From the NCBI GenBank assembly GCA_002287035.1, contig NSKG01000002.1, positions 186,001-250,000 of the forward strand: a stretch of DNA of 64,000 nt. The letters are read 5' to 3'. Position numbers and translations under genes: made by a program. The notes under the pieces are model-generated. The model had not been told where the DNA came from, did not search any database, and saw nothing but the letters and a program-made list of their open reading frames with translations. This document shows, piece after piece, positions 15,565 through 24,910 of the stretch (position 1 is the first letter of the stretch; each line of letters opens with the position of its first letter). This DNA is from Pseudomonas sp. WN033. GTDB lineage: Bacteria > Pseudomonadota > Gammaproteobacteria > Pseudomonadales > Pseudomonadaceae.

Positions 15565-18500
15565 TCAGGCTGTGATCTCCTGCCAAAGTTTCATCAATCG
15601 TTTCTCGGAAACCGGCATCCGGGTGCCCAACTGCTGGGCGAACAATGACACCCGATATTCCTCCACCAGCCAACGCCACTGATCCAGGCGCGGATCGGCC
15701 CGACCTTCCTGACGCAGCCGCTCGCTGCGATCACGATACAACTGCCCCAGGCGTTGCAGCTCCTCGGTCCAGACCCGGTCGCGCTGCACCTGGCTGCCAA
15801 GCTTATCCAGGCGCTGTTCGATAGCGCCAAGGTAGCGCAGATACTGATCCAGCCACTCGGCTGGCACTGCTCGCACAAAGCCCTTGAACACAAGCCCCGC
15901 CAGTTGCTCGCGGATATCATTGAGCGCCAGCGCCCAGCTCAGGTCGATCCGCCCCTTGAGACGCTTCTGCACCGCATGCCAGGCCTTGAGAATGGCCAGT
16001 ACCTGGCCACCTAGCTTCTCGGCCACCGCCATCCATTCACCACGACCAGCCTCAATACAAGTCTCCAGCGCTTGCGGATCGCGTGGCAGAGGCCCGCTGG
16101 CAAGAAACGCGCGGTCAACGGCGGCCAGCAGCAGATCCTCGGTCAACTGTTGCTGGGTGCCAAAGTCACGGTAGTAGATGGCTGCCTCTTTGGCAGAGCT
16201 CAGCTTCTGACGCAGGTAGCGGGCCTGCTCGTTGAGCCGCTCGAGAATCAGCCGTTGTACCCCCAGCCTATGGGCCTGCTCGGCCTGGGCCTGGGTATCG
16301 TAGAGCTGTTCGGCAACTTTTACGCCTTGCTCAGCCGACCCGCCCTGCTCGCTCCAGGCCGGCCAGAAGGTCACTGCGATACCAGCCTGCTGGCGCGTTA
16401 CCTGTTCCGGCAAAGCTGTCTGCCCGGCGGGCCGCTCGGGCTCGCGCTGAGGCTCGGGTAGTGGCGCACTGCGCTGCGGCAAGCCCGCCAGCTCACTGCA
16501 CAACAACCCAAGATCACGCCCTTGGGCAATCACCTTGCCAGCCGCATCCAGCACTTCGATACGCATACGCAGGTGGGTTTCCAGCTCAGCAGAGTCCCAG
16601 GCATCGTCAGGAATTCGCGCACCGGTCATGCGCGTCAGCTCACGACCCAGCACCTGAGTCAAATTACCCTGAGCGAACGGCATGCGCTCCAGCGCGGCGC
16701 GAACGAAATCCGGCACCGGCACGAAGTTCTTGCGCAGCGCCTTGGGCAACCCCCGTACCAACGCCACACACTTGTCGAACAGTAACCCCGGCACCAGCCA
16801 CTCCATGCGCTCGGCCGGCAACTGGCGCAGCAATGCCGCCGGCACCCTGAGCGTTACGCCGTCAGCCTCATGATTAGGCTCGAAGTGATAACTGAGCGGC
16901 AGCGCGACCTGCTCCCAGCGCCAGACATCCGGATACTGCTCTGCGGTCACCTCGCCCGCTTCGCGCTGAAGCAGTTCGTCACGAGTCATATGCAGCAGCT
17001 TGGGCTCGCTTTGGCTGGTCTTTTTCAGCCACCGCTCGAAACTGGCAAGCTGACAGATATTGGCCGGAATCCGCGCATCGAAATAACGGAACAGGGTCTG
17101 GTCATCGACCAGAATATCGCGCTTGCGCGCCTTGGCCTCCAGCTCATCGAGCTGAGCCAGCAACTGGCGGTTAGCCTGATTGAATGCCGCCCGGCCATGC
17201 CATTCACCATCGACCAATGCCCGGCGAATGAAGATCTCGCGCGAGACGACCGGATCGATCGGACCAAAATGCACCTTACGCCTGGGCACGATGATCAAAC
17301 CGTAGAGGCTGACCTGCTCATAGGCCACCACCTGACCGCGCTTTTTCTCCCAATGTGGCTCGCTGTGACTGGTCTTGACCAGATGCCCTGCCAGCGGCTC
17401 GACCCACTGCGGATCGATCTTGGCCGCCAGCCGGCCGTACAGTCGACGGGTTTCAGTCAATTCAGCAACCATGACCCAGGCCGGGCGTTTCTTGGCCAGG
17501 GCCGAGGATGGATGCAGCAGGAAGCGCCGCTGACGGGCGCCCTGATAGTCGCCCTCTTCGGTCTTGTTGCCGATCTGGCTGAGCAGCCCGGCCAGCAGCG
17601 CCTGATGCACGGCGTCATAGCTGGCCGGCACAGGGTTGAGGTTGAGTCCCAGGTCACGGCAGGTCAGCAGCAACTGGCGGTGCGTTTCACGCCATTCACG
17701 CAACCGCAGGTAATTGAGGAAGTTGCGCCGGCACCAACTGCGTAACTGACTCTGACTGAGTGCCTGACGTTGCTCTTCAAAACCCCGCCAGAGGTTGATG
17801 AAGGCAACGAAGTCCGAACTGTCGTCCTTCCACTGCGCATGGGCCTGATCAGCGGCCTGTTGACGTTCAACCGGGCGCTCTCGCGGATCCTGTACCGCCA
17901 GCGCGCTGGCGATGATCAGCGCTTCGTCGAGGCTGTTCAGACGGCTGGCTTCGATCAGCATGCGGCCAATACGCGGGTCGACCGGTAGCCGCGCCAACTG
18001 CCGGCCGACTTCGCTGATCTGGCCCGACTTATCGACTGCGCCCAACTCCTGCAGCAGAGTGAAGCCGTCACTGATCGCGCGGCCATCTGGCGGCTCAATA
18101 AACGGGAAGTCCTCAATTCGCCCCAGACGCAGATGCAGCATCTGCAAAATGACCGCCGCCAGATTGGTGCGCAGGATCTCGGGGTCGGTAAAGGCCGGCC
18201 GGGCATTGAAATCGTCTTCGCCATACAGCCGCACGCAAATGCCCGGCGCTACCCGTCCGCAGCGCCCTTTGCGCTGGTTGGCACTGGCCTGTGATATTGC
18301 TTCGACCGGCAGCCGCTGAACCTTGGAACGCGGGCTGTAGCGGCTGATGCGCGCCTCGCCAGGGTCGATTACATAAACAATGCCCGGCACCGTGAGCGAG
18401 GTTTCCGCCACGTTGGTAGCCAGCACCACCCGGCGCCCGGCATGTGGGGCAAAGATTTTCTGCTGTTCGCTGACTGACAGCCGCGCATAGAGCGGCAGAA

Positions 18501-19467
18501 TTTCGGTATGTCTGAGGTTGGCCTTGCGCAGAAACTCGGCGGTATCGCGAATCTCGCGCTCGCCGGGCAAAAAGATCAGGGCATCGCCCGGTCCTTTGCC
18601 CTGGCTACGCTCCTGCTGCTCCAGTTCACGCAGCGCGGCGAGGATGCCCTGATCGATCGACAGGTCTTCCTCAACCGGATTGCCCTCCTCGTCCATCTCG
18701 GCAGCCAGCGGCCGGTACCAGACATCCACAGGATAGGTGCGCCCGGACACCTCGATGATCGGCGCGCCATCAAAGTGCTGGGAGAAGCGCTCCAGATCGA
18801 TGGTCGCCGAGGTGATGATCAGCTTGAGATCGGGCCGCTTGGCCAGGATAGTCTTGAGGTAGCCGAGCAGAAAATCGATGTTCAGGCTACGCTCATGAGC
18901 CTCATCGATGATCAGGGTGTCATAGCGCTCCAGAAAACGGTCATGCTGGGTTTCAGCCAGCAGGATGCCGTCGGTCATCAGCTTGACCAGGGTGTTCTCA
19001 TTACTCTGATCGGTAAAGCGCACCTGGTAACCAACCAGCTCACCCAGACCGCTGCCCAGCTCTTCGGCCACCCTGCTGGCAACACTGCGCGCGGCCAGCC
19101 GGCGCGGCTGGGTATGCCCGATCAACCCGTAGGCACCACGCCCCAGCTCCAGGCAGATCTTCGGCAACTGGGTGGTCTTGCCCGAGCCGGTTTCGCCGGC
19201 GATCACCACCACCTGATGGGCAGCAATCGCCTGCTTGATCTCCTCACGCTTGGCGGCAATCGGCAGGTTATCGTCGTAGCGGATCGACGGCACGCTGGCA
19301 CGGCGCTGTGCTACCTGGGCACAGGAGCGCTGAAAGCGCTCCAACCATTGGCTCAGCTTATGCTCATCCGGTTGCTTGCCGAGGTTATGCAATTGCCGGC
19401 GCAAACGATGGCGGTCAGCCGCCATGGCCTGATCAAGATTGTTGGCGAGTTGGTGCAGGTTGGTCAT
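15565..19467 (-). CDS. hrpA: ATP-dependent RNA helicase HrpA
   Basis: A DEAH-box RNA helicase of 1300 residues, the full length for HrpA, which acts in mRNA processing and, in E. coli, in rescue of stalled ribosomes. Walker A is GETGSGKT at 91-98 and the DEAH box is at 188-191 (IIDEAHERS). The motifs SATIDLERFS, ETSLTVPGI and QRKGRCGRVAPG (motif VI) follow, then the helicase-associated region and the long HrpA-specific C-terminal domain (DUF3418). It is transcribed as a single gene between the fadD1 terminator and the hydrolase gene, with the start at ATG 19467. Confidence 0.97.
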   Translation of the reverse strand: MTNLHQLANNLDQAMAADRHRLRRQLHNLGKQPDEHKLSQWLERFQRSCAQVAQRRASVPSIRYDDNLPIAAKREEIKQAIAAHQVVVIAGETGSGKTTQLPKICLELGRGAYGLIGHTQPRRLAARSVASRVAEELGSGLGELVGYQVRFTDQSNENTLVKLMTDGILLAETQHDRFLERYDTLIIDEAHERSLNIDFLLGYLKTILAKRPDLKLIITSATIDLERFSQHFDGAPIIEVSGRTYPVDVWYRPLAAEMDEEGNPVEEDLSIDQGILAALRELEQQERSQGKGPGDALIFLPGEREIRDTAEFLRKANLRHTEILPLYARLSVSEQQKIFAPHAGRRVVLATNVAETSLTVPGIVYVIDPGEARISRYSPRSKVQRLPVEAISQASANQRKGRCGRVAPGICVRLYGEDDFNARPAFTDPEILRTNLAAVILQMLHLRLGRIEDFPFIEPPDGRAISDGFTLLQELGAVDKSGQISEVGRQLARLPVDPRIGRMLIEASRLNSLDEALIIASALAVQDPRERPVERQQAADQAHAQWKDDSSDFVAFINLWRGFEEQRQALSQSQLRSWCRRNFLNYLRLREWRETHRQLLLTCRDLGLNLNPVPASYDAVHQALLAGLLSQIGNKTEEGDYQGARQRRFLLHPSSALAKKRPAWVMVAELTETRRLYGRLAAKIDPQWVEPLAGHLVKTSHSEPHWEKKRGQVVAYEQVSLYGLIIVPRRKVHFGPIDPVVSREIFIRRALVDGEWHGRAAFNQANRQLLAQLDELEAKARKRDILVDDQTLFRYFDARIPANICQLASFERWLKKTSQSEPKLLHMTRDELLQREAGEVTAEQYPDVWRWEQVALPLSYHFEPNHEADGVTLRVPAALLRQLPAERMEWLVPGLLFDKCVALVRGLPKALRKNFVPVPDFVRAALERMPFAQGNLTQVLGRELTRMTGARIPDDAWDSAELETHLRMRIEVLDAAGKVIAQGRDLGLLCSELAGLPQRSAPLPEPQREPERPAGQTALPEQVTRQQAGIAVTFWPAWSEQGGSAEQGVKVAEQLYDTQAQAEQAHRLGVQRLILERLNEQARYLRQKLSSAKEAAIYYRDFGTQQQLTEDLLLAAVDRAFLASGPLPRDPQALETCIEAGRGEWMAVAEKLGGQVLAILKAWHAVQKRLKGRIDLSWALALNDIREQLAGLVFKGFVRAVPAEWLDQYLRYLGAIEQRLDKLGSQVQRDRVWTEELQRLGQLYRDRSERLRQEGRADPRLDQWRWLVEEYRVSLFAQQLGTRMPVSEKRLMKLWQEITA

Positions 19468-19489
19468 GAACGGCCTGTCAGAAATGAAA

Positions 19490-19517
19490 CACCCCGCCCG
19501 GTTACCCGGGCGGGGTG
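19490..19517 (-). terminator. Terminator after fadD1
   Basis: The very GC-rich 12-base perfect stem CACCCCGCCCGG/CCGGGCGGGGTG has a four-base loop and is followed on the minus strand by TTTCATTTC. It separates fadD1 from the downstream hrpA gene. Confidence 0.75.
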
Positions 19518-19545
19518 CATTGTCGCAAAGAACGCGGCTCAGGTG

Positions 19546-21234
19546 TTACTTGGCGCCGAGTTTCTTCAGCTCTTCGTCACGCAGTTCACGGCGCAGGATC
19601 TTGCCAACGTTGGTGGTCGGCAGGGCATCGCGGAACTCGACGAACTTGGGCACTTTGTAGCCGGTCAGGTTGTTGCGCATGTGGTCCTTGACCTGCTCTT
19701 CGCTGAGTTGCGCACCGGGCGCCTTGACCAGGAACACCTTGATCGCTTCACCGGACTTCTCATCCGGCACCCCGATCGCAGCGCACTGCACCACACCAGG
19801 AATCGCAGCCATTACGTCTTCCAGTTCGTTGGGATAGACGTTGAAGCCAGAGACCAGAATCATGTCTTTCTTGCGATCGACAATGCGCAGGAAACCGTCT
19901 TCCTGGATGATGGCGATGTCGCCGGTTTTCAGCCAGCCTTCAGCATCGAGAATCTCGGCAGTGGCTTCCGGGCGCTGCCAGTAGCCTTTCATCACCTGCG
20001 GGCCCTTGACGCACAGCTCGCCACGCTCACCGATCGGCAGCTCGTTGCCATCGTCGTCGATGATCTTGCACAGAGTCGAGGGTACCGGGATACCGATGGT
20101 GCCGATCTGTACCGCATCGATCGGGTTTACCGTGGCTACCGGGCTGGTTTCGGTCATGCCGTAACCTTCGCAGATCTTGCAGCCGGTAACCTGCTCCCAG
20201 CGCTCGGCAGTTGCCAATTGCAGGGCCATGCCGCCAGACAGAGTAACCTTGAACTTGCTGAAGTCGAGCTTGCGGAATTCCTCGCTGTTGCACAGGGCAA
20301 CAAACAGGGTATTGAGGCCGACAAAACCGCTGAACTTGAACTTGGACAGTTCCTTGACGAAGGCCGGAATATCGCGCGGATTAGTGATCAGCACGTTGTG
20401 GTTACCGCTGATCATCATCGCCATGCAATGGAAGGTGAAGGCGTAGATGTGATACAGCGGCAGCGGGCAAATCACGACCTCTTCGCCATCAACCATGTTG
20501 GCACCCATCAGCGCCTTGGACTGCAGCATGTTGGCGACCAGATTGCGGTGGGTCAGCATCGCGCCCTTGGCTACGCCGGTGGTGCCGCCGGTGTATTGCA
20601 GTACAGCGATGTCATCACCTGCAGGCGAGGCTTCCTGAAAGCTTTGGCCTTTGCCCTTGGCCATGGCGTCATTGAAGCGGACCATGCCGGGAATGTTATA
20701 GGCCGGCACCATTTTCTTCACATGCTTGACCACGGTATTGACCAGCAGGCGCTTGAGCGGCGGCAGCATGTCACCGACTTCGGTAACGATGACCTGCTTG
20801 ACTCCGGTCTTGGGTACCACTTCTTCGGCCAGATGGGCCATGTTGGCCAGGCAGACCAGTGCCTTGGCGCCGGAGTCGTTGAACTGATGTTCCATTTCGC
20901 GGGCGGTGTACAGCGGGTTGGTGTTGACCACCACATAACCGGCACGCATGGCCCCGAAGACGACGATCGGGTACTGGAGAACGTTGGGCATCTGTACCGC
21001 AATGCGATCACCCGGCTGCAGGCCAGTATGTTTTTGCAGGTAAGCAGCGAATTGCCCGGACAGGGCGTACATTTCACCGTAGGTGATGGTCTTGCCCAGA
21101 TTGCTGAAGGCCGGCTTGTCGGCGAACTTTTGGCAGGACTCCTTGAGAACGGCAAGGATATTGGGGTACTGATCCGGATTGATCTCGGTGGGAATGCCCG
21201 CCGGATACTTGTCCTTCCAGAAATTTTCAAGCAT
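19546..21234 (-). CDS. fadD1: Long-chain fatty-acid-CoA ligase FadD1
   Basis: Acyl-CoA synthetase that activates free fatty acids with ATP and CoA at the inner membrane for beta-oxidation. The 562-residue protein has the P-loop-like signature YTGGTTGVAKGAM near residue 213, the GYGMTETSP motif, the fatty-acyl signature around GWLKTGDIAIIQEDGFLRIV and the C-terminal lysine region TTNVGKILRREL. ATG 21234 has AGGAG upstream. It is preceded on the same strand by a close paralogue (fadD2) 263 bases upstream, the arrangement known from P. aeruginosa, where FadD1 favours long chains. Confidence 0.95.
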   Translation of the reverse strand: MLENFWKDKYPAGIPTEINPDQYPNILAVLKESCQKFADKPAFSNLGKTITYGEMYALSGQFAAYLQKHTGLQPGDRIAVQMPNVLQYPIVVFGAMRAGYVVVNTNPLYTAREMEHQFNDSGAKALVCLANMAHLAEEVVPKTGVKQVIVTEVGDMLPPLKRLLVNTVVKHVKKMVPAYNIPGMVRFNDAMAKGKGQSFQEASPAGDDIAVLQYTGGTTGVAKGAMLTHRNLVANMLQSKALMGANMVDGEEVVICPLPLYHIYAFTFHCMAMMISGNHNVLITNPRDIPAFVKELSKFKFSGFVGLNTLFVALCNSEEFRKLDFSKFKVTLSGGMALQLATAERWEQVTGCKICEGYGMTETSPVATVNPIDAVQIGTIGIPVPSTLCKIIDDDGNELPIGERGELCVKGPQVMKGYWQRPEATAEILDAEGWLKTGDIAIIQEDGFLRIVDRKKDMILVSGFNVYPNELEDVMAAIPGVVQCAAIGVPDEKSGEAIKVFLVKAPGAQLSEEQVKDHMRNNLTGYKVPKFVEFRDALPTTNVGKILRRELRDEELKKLGAK

Positions 21235-21497
21235 AGATGCCCGCTCCTGAACAGGTTCGGCTCAAGGCCGATATTGCCTTTATATTAGGTTCTTCTAGAA
21301 ATTTTGGCTTTTCGCCGCATGTTCGTGAACGAATCTTGCTATTCGGTCGAAAAGTGGCCGAAGACTAGCAGTTTTTCTCAAACCAAACCAGTCTTGCCAG
21401 AGTTACAGAGGGTAAGTGCTGGCCTGGAGCGTCGGACGCCGCTCAACATGCACGGCGCCCTTCCAGGTCATATTCTCAGACGATCATGAACAGACTC

Positions 21498-23183
21498 TTA
21501 GAGATCCCGCAGCTCACGGCGCAGGATCTTGCCCACCGGAGTCATCGGCAGCGACTCACGAATTTCATAATGCTTGGGCACCTTGTAACCGGTGAAATTC
21601 TCACGACAGTAGGCCTTGAGCTCATCAATGGTCAACTCACCGGAACTCGGCACCACGAACAGCTTGACCGCCTCCCCGGACTTCTCATCCGGCACTCCGA
21701 TGGCTGCTGCGTTGGCAACCTTGGGATGGGCAGCGACAACGTCTTCAATCTCGTTCGGATAAACGTTGAAGCCGGAAACGATGATCAGGTCCTTCTTGCG
21801 ATCCACGATGCTGACGAAGCCATCTTCATCGATGATTGCTACGTCGCCGGTCTTCAGCCAGCCTTCGGCATCCAGCACCTCTGCGGTGGCTTCCGGACGC
21901 TGCCAGTAGCCCTTCATCACCTGCGGCCCCTTGACGCACAGCTCTCCACGCTCACCGATCGGCAGTTCGTTGCCGTCATCATCGATCACCTTCAGCCCGG
22001 TACCCGGCGCAGGCAGACCAACCGAGCCCAGACGGGCCAGACCATCGCCTGGGCTGGAACAGACCACCGGCGACGTTTCGGTCAGGCCATAACCTTCGCC
22101 GATCAGGCAGCCGGTTTTGCTCTGCCAGCGTTCAGCAGTAGCCTTGACCAAGGCGGTACCGCCGGAGCTGGTCGACTTGAGCTTGGAGAAGTCGATGTCG
22201 GCAAACTCTGGATGTTCCATCAACGCTACGAACAGGGTGTTCAGACCAACAATGGAAGAGAACTGCCACTTTTTCAGTTCCTTGACGAAACCGGGGATGT
22301 CACGCGGATTGGTGATCAGGATATTGTGATGCCCAGCCAGCATCATGCACATGCAGTTCACGGTGAAGGCGAAGATGTGGTACAGCGGCAGCGGTGCTAT
22401 CACCACCTCGCCGTCGTCGCTCATGATCTTCTTGCCGTCCTTGTCGACCTGCTGCATGTTGGCGTAGACCTGCAGCATGTTGGCCACCAGGTTGCCGTGG
22501 GTCAGCATCGCGCCTTTGGCTACGCCGGTGGTGCCGCCGGTGTACTGCAGGACTGCAACGTCGTCCAGAGCTTTGCTGACCGGTTTGGGCGACTGGCCGG
22601 CGGACTTCTTCAGGGAGTCCTTGATCGAGACAGCCTGCGGCAACTGGTACTCCGGGACCATTTTCTTGACTTTCTTGACCACGGTATTGACCAGCCAGCC
22701 CTTGAAGGTCGGCAGCATATCGCCCATACGCGCTTCAAACAGGTACTTGATCTCGGTATCGGGCAGCACTTCCTGAACCAAGTGGCCGAACAGGTTCATG
22801 TAAACCAGCGCCTTGACCCCGGCATCCTTGAACTGGTGGCGCATTTCCCGCGCGGTATACAACGGGTTGGTGTTAACCACGACCAGACCGGCGCGCATGG
22901 CACCGAATACCACTACGGGGAACTGGAGGACGTTGGGCATCTGCACAGCGATCCGGTCGCCGGGCTTGAGGTCGGTATGGTTTTGCAGATAGCTGGCGAA
23001 GGCGGCGGAGTAACGTTCCAGGTCGCCGTAGGTGATGGTAACGCCCATGTTGGTGAACGCGGGGCGTTCGGCATATTTGCGACAGGACTGTTCGAAGACG
23101 TCGATGATCGAACTGTACTGCCCCAAGTCGATATCATTGGGTACCCCGGCCGGGCGTTTGTCGTTCCAGAACGCTGCTTCCAT
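21498..23183 (-). CDS. fadD2: Long-chain fatty-acid-CoA ligase FadD2
   Basis: A second acyl-CoA synthetase of 561 residues, highly similar to FadD1 throughout (for example LGQYSSIIDVFEQSCRKYAE at the N-terminus, YTGGTTGVAKGAM near 213, GYGLTETSP, GWLKTGDVAIIDEDGF and PVGKILRREL). The start is MEAAFWNDKRPAGVP at ATG 23183 with GAGGA upstream; open frame extends about 98 codons further but lacks family similarity and is excluded. In P. aeruginosa the paralogue is reported to favour shorter chains. It is divergent from the lipase-phaJ pair. Confidence 0.95.
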   Translation of the reverse strand: MEAAFWNDKRPAGVPNDIDLGQYSSIIDVFEQSCRKYAERPAFTNMGVTITYGDLERYSAAFASYLQNHTDLKPGDRIAVQMPNVLQFPVVVFGAMRAGLVVVNTNPLYTAREMRHQFKDAGVKALVYMNLFGHLVQEVLPDTEIKYLFEARMGDMLPTFKGWLVNTVVKKVKKMVPEYQLPQAVSIKDSLKKSAGQSPKPVSKALDDVAVLQYTGGTTGVAKGAMLTHGNLVANMLQVYANMQQVDKDGKKIMSDDGEVVIAPLPLYHIFAFTVNCMCMMLAGHHNILITNPRDIPGFVKELKKWQFSSIVGLNTLFVALMEHPEFADIDFSKLKSTSSGGTALVKATAERWQSKTGCLIGEGYGLTETSPVVCSSPGDGLARLGSVGLPAPGTGLKVIDDDGNELPIGERGELCVKGPQVMKGYWQRPEATAEVLDAEGWLKTGDVAIIDEDGFVSIVDRKKDLIIVSGFNVYPNEIEDVVAAHPKVANAAAIGVPDEKSGEAVKLFVVPSSGELTIDELKAYCRENFTGYKVPKHYEIRESLPMTPVGKILRRELRDL

Positions 23184-23306
23184 TATTGTTGTCCTCTTCC
23201 CCGTATTGATGCGGTAGTGTGTATTTATAGTGCTTCTCGCTCGCGGGCCTGCCCCCGAGACGAAGCTCGTTATCGGTTGCAACGGGAAAATTACCAGCAA
23301 CCGAGT

Positions 23307-23331
23307 GAAATACAAAACCCTGTTCTGTTTC
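23307..23331. promoter_or_regulatory. Imperfect palindrome between fadD2 and lipase: possible fatty-acid regulator operator
   Basis: A 25-base region running from GAAATACAAAAC to GTTCTGTTTC is self-complementary at about two thirds of positions and sits midway between two divergent fatty-acid genes. The GAAA...GTTTC outline recalls PsrA-type sites (GAAAC...GTTTC), but spacing is not standard. Function is inference. Confidence 0.3.
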
Positions 23332-23389
23332 ATTTGGTATATGAATACTGCCGCTGCACTCCAACCCAATCGTCTCGAAAGGACACAGC

Positions 23390-24349
23390 ATGCACTACCA
23401 GCCCGACTGGCTTGAACGCCCGGACGCAGCCCGGCTGCGAGTTCACCGCTGGCACCCGGACAGCCCACCTCGGGCAACGCTGCTCATCAGCCATGGTATG
23501 GCCGAACATGCTCAGCGCTATCAGCGCCTGGCCGCAAGCTGCACTGAGGAGGGCTATCAGGTGGTTGCACTCGATCAGCGAGGGCATGGCGCCAGCGCAG
23601 CCTGCGGTCAACTGGGACACTTTGCCGATCAGCACGGCTGGCGAGCGGTGATCGATGATCTTGGGGCGCTGCTCAAGCAGGTTCGCCGCGAGCAACCAAC
23701 ACTGCCAATATGCCTGCTGGGTCACAGCATGGGGTCGTATATCAGCCAGGGCCTACTACTGCAGCAGCCAGCAGCTGCCGATGCACTGATCCTCAGCGGC
23801 AGCAACGCTCACCCACCCTGGCTCAGTCGCCTGGCGCGCTTTGGCGCCAGTATTGAAGGCCAATTACGCGGCTGGCAGCAGCCGGCCCTGACGGTTGAAC
23901 GCCTGAGTTTTGGTCAGTTCAACCGTCAGTTCCACCCAAACCGAACCCGTGCCGACTGGCTTAGCCGGGATCCGCTTGAAGTCGATCAGTACCTCAACGA
24001 TCCACTCTGTGGCTTTGCCTGTAGCGCCCGGCTTTGGCACGATCTGTTCGGCGGCCTGCTGGAAATTGCCGACCCGATAGCCTTACAAAGGCTGCCAGCC
24101 AGCCTGCCGGTTTTGATCATTGGCGGCGATGCCGACCCGGTCAGCGCTGGAGATGGTCTGAAGAAACTGTGTCGGCGCTTGCAGCACGCCGGGCTTGAAC
24201 GAGTAGAATTACGCCTTTATCCGGGCGCTCGTCATGAGCTGTTCAACGAGACCAACCGAGCCCAGGCCACCCAGGACCTGCTCGACTGGCTCGTGCAGGC
24301 TCTGCCCGCCGCCACCCAGCATCAGGAGAATCAGAATGTCCAAGCTTGA
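23390..24349 (+). CDS. Alpha/beta hydrolase, monoacylglycerol lipase / lysophospholipase type
   Basis: A 319-residue serine hydrolase of the Hydrolase_4 (S33 aminopeptidase-like) family, which releases fatty acids from monoglycerides or lysophospholipids. Motifs are LLISHGMAEHAQRYQRLA (about residues 30-47), ALDQRGHGAS, nucleophile elbow LLGHSMGSYI, acid in IGGDADPVS and histidine in GARHELFNE. AAGGA precedes the ATG. It overlaps the downstream MaoC gene by 14 bases and is divergent from fadD2, matching P. aeruginosa PA3301-PA3302. Fatty acids released here would be substrates for FadD1/2. Confidence 0.9.
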   Translation: MHYQPDWLERPDAARLRVHRWHPDSPPRATLLISHGMAEHAQRYQRLAASCTEEGYQVVALDQRGHGASAACGQLGHFADQHGWRAVIDDLGALLKQVRREQPTLPICLLGHSMGSYISQGLLLQQPAAADALILSGSNAHPPWLSRLARFGASIEGQLRGWQQPALTVERLSFGQFNRQFHPNRTRADWLSRDPLEVDQYLNDPLCGFACSARLWHDLFGGLLEIADPIALQRLPASLPVLIIGGDADPVSAGDGLKKLCRRLQHAGLERVELRLYPGARHELFNETNRAQATQDLLDWLVQALPAATQHQENQNVQA

Positions 24350-24806
24350 AAACCGCACCTACGACGAACTCACTGTTGGCGACAAGGCCCACGTTAGCCA
24401 CAGTGTCAGCGAGCGCGACCTGACGCTGTTCGCCGCAGTCTCCGGTGACGTCAACCCGGTGCACCTGGACGAGGCCTTTGCCGCCGCCACCCCGTTCAAA
24501 GGCCGCATCGCTCACGGCATGTTCTCTGGCGCCCTGATCTCCGCTGCCATCGCCTGCGAGCTGCCTGGCCCTGGTAGCATCTATATTGGCCAGGAGCTCA
24601 GCTTCATGCGCCCTGTACGTCTGGGCGACAGCCTGCGTGTTGAGCTGGAAATTCTGGAAAAACTGCCAAAGAACCGAGTCAAGATCGCCACCCGGGTCTT
24701 CAATCAGGACGATAAGCAGGTGGTCGATGGCGTAGCCACAGTGATGGCACCAACAGAGAAGGTCAGCATCGAGAAGCCAGGGCTGCCGACAGTTCAGGTA
24801 GGTTAA
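24336..24806 (+). CDS. phaJ: (R)-specific enoyl-CoA hydratase, MaoC/PhaJ type
   Basis: A hot-dog-fold hydratase of 156 residues that converts trans-2-enoyl-CoA to (R)-3-hydroxyacyl-CoA, linking beta-oxidation to polyhydroxyalkanoate or rhamnolipid precursors. The MaoC signature SGDVNPVHLDEAFAAATPF with catalytic Asp and His (about residues 37-42) and RIAHGMFSGALISA are intact. ATG 24336 has AGGAG six bases upstream and lies inside the end of the lipase gene, so the two are coupled. It most resembles PhaJ3 of P. aeruginosa by context; chain-length preference is not visible. Confidence 0.88.
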   Translation: MSKLENRTYDELTVGDKAHVSHSVSERDLTLFAAVSGDVNPVHLDEAFAAATPFKGRIAHGMFSGALISAAIACELPGPGSIYIGQELSFMRPVRLGDSLRVELEILEKLPKNRVKIATRVFNQDDKQVVDGVATVMAPTEKVSIEKPGLPTVQVG

Positions 24807-24891
24807 GCTGGCAGGAGCGCTCTGCGAGCGCGAATGGGCCCTGCAGTCTTCGCTAGCTCACGTCGCGACCGCAGACCGCTCCCACAAGCTC
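24807..24891. repeat. Paired REP (REPIN-like) element
   Basis: Two inverted Pseudomonas-type REP units: AGCTGGCAGGAGCG...GCGCGAATG on the left and its inverted counterpart ending CCGCTCCCACAAGCT on the right. Each has an internal GC-rich stem-loop. The pair directly follows the phaJ-like stop codon and lies between convergent genes, the standard location. Such units are mobilised in trans by RAYT transposases; none is encoded here. Confidence 0.8.
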
Positions 24892-24910
24892 TGAGCAATT
24901 AGCGCTAACG

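Noticed and set aside
18508..21288. A 926-codon plus-strand open frame opposite hrpA and fadD1
   Set aside because: It is antisense to two complete, unmistakable genes, and its translation looks like low-complexity shadow sequence without domains. It arises from the high GC content and codon use of the real genes.
21486..23651. A 721-codon plus-strand open frame opposite fadD2
   Set aside because: It mirrors the frame of the antisense shadow over fadD1, because fadD1 and fadD2 are paralogues, and has no ribosome-binding site or family motif.
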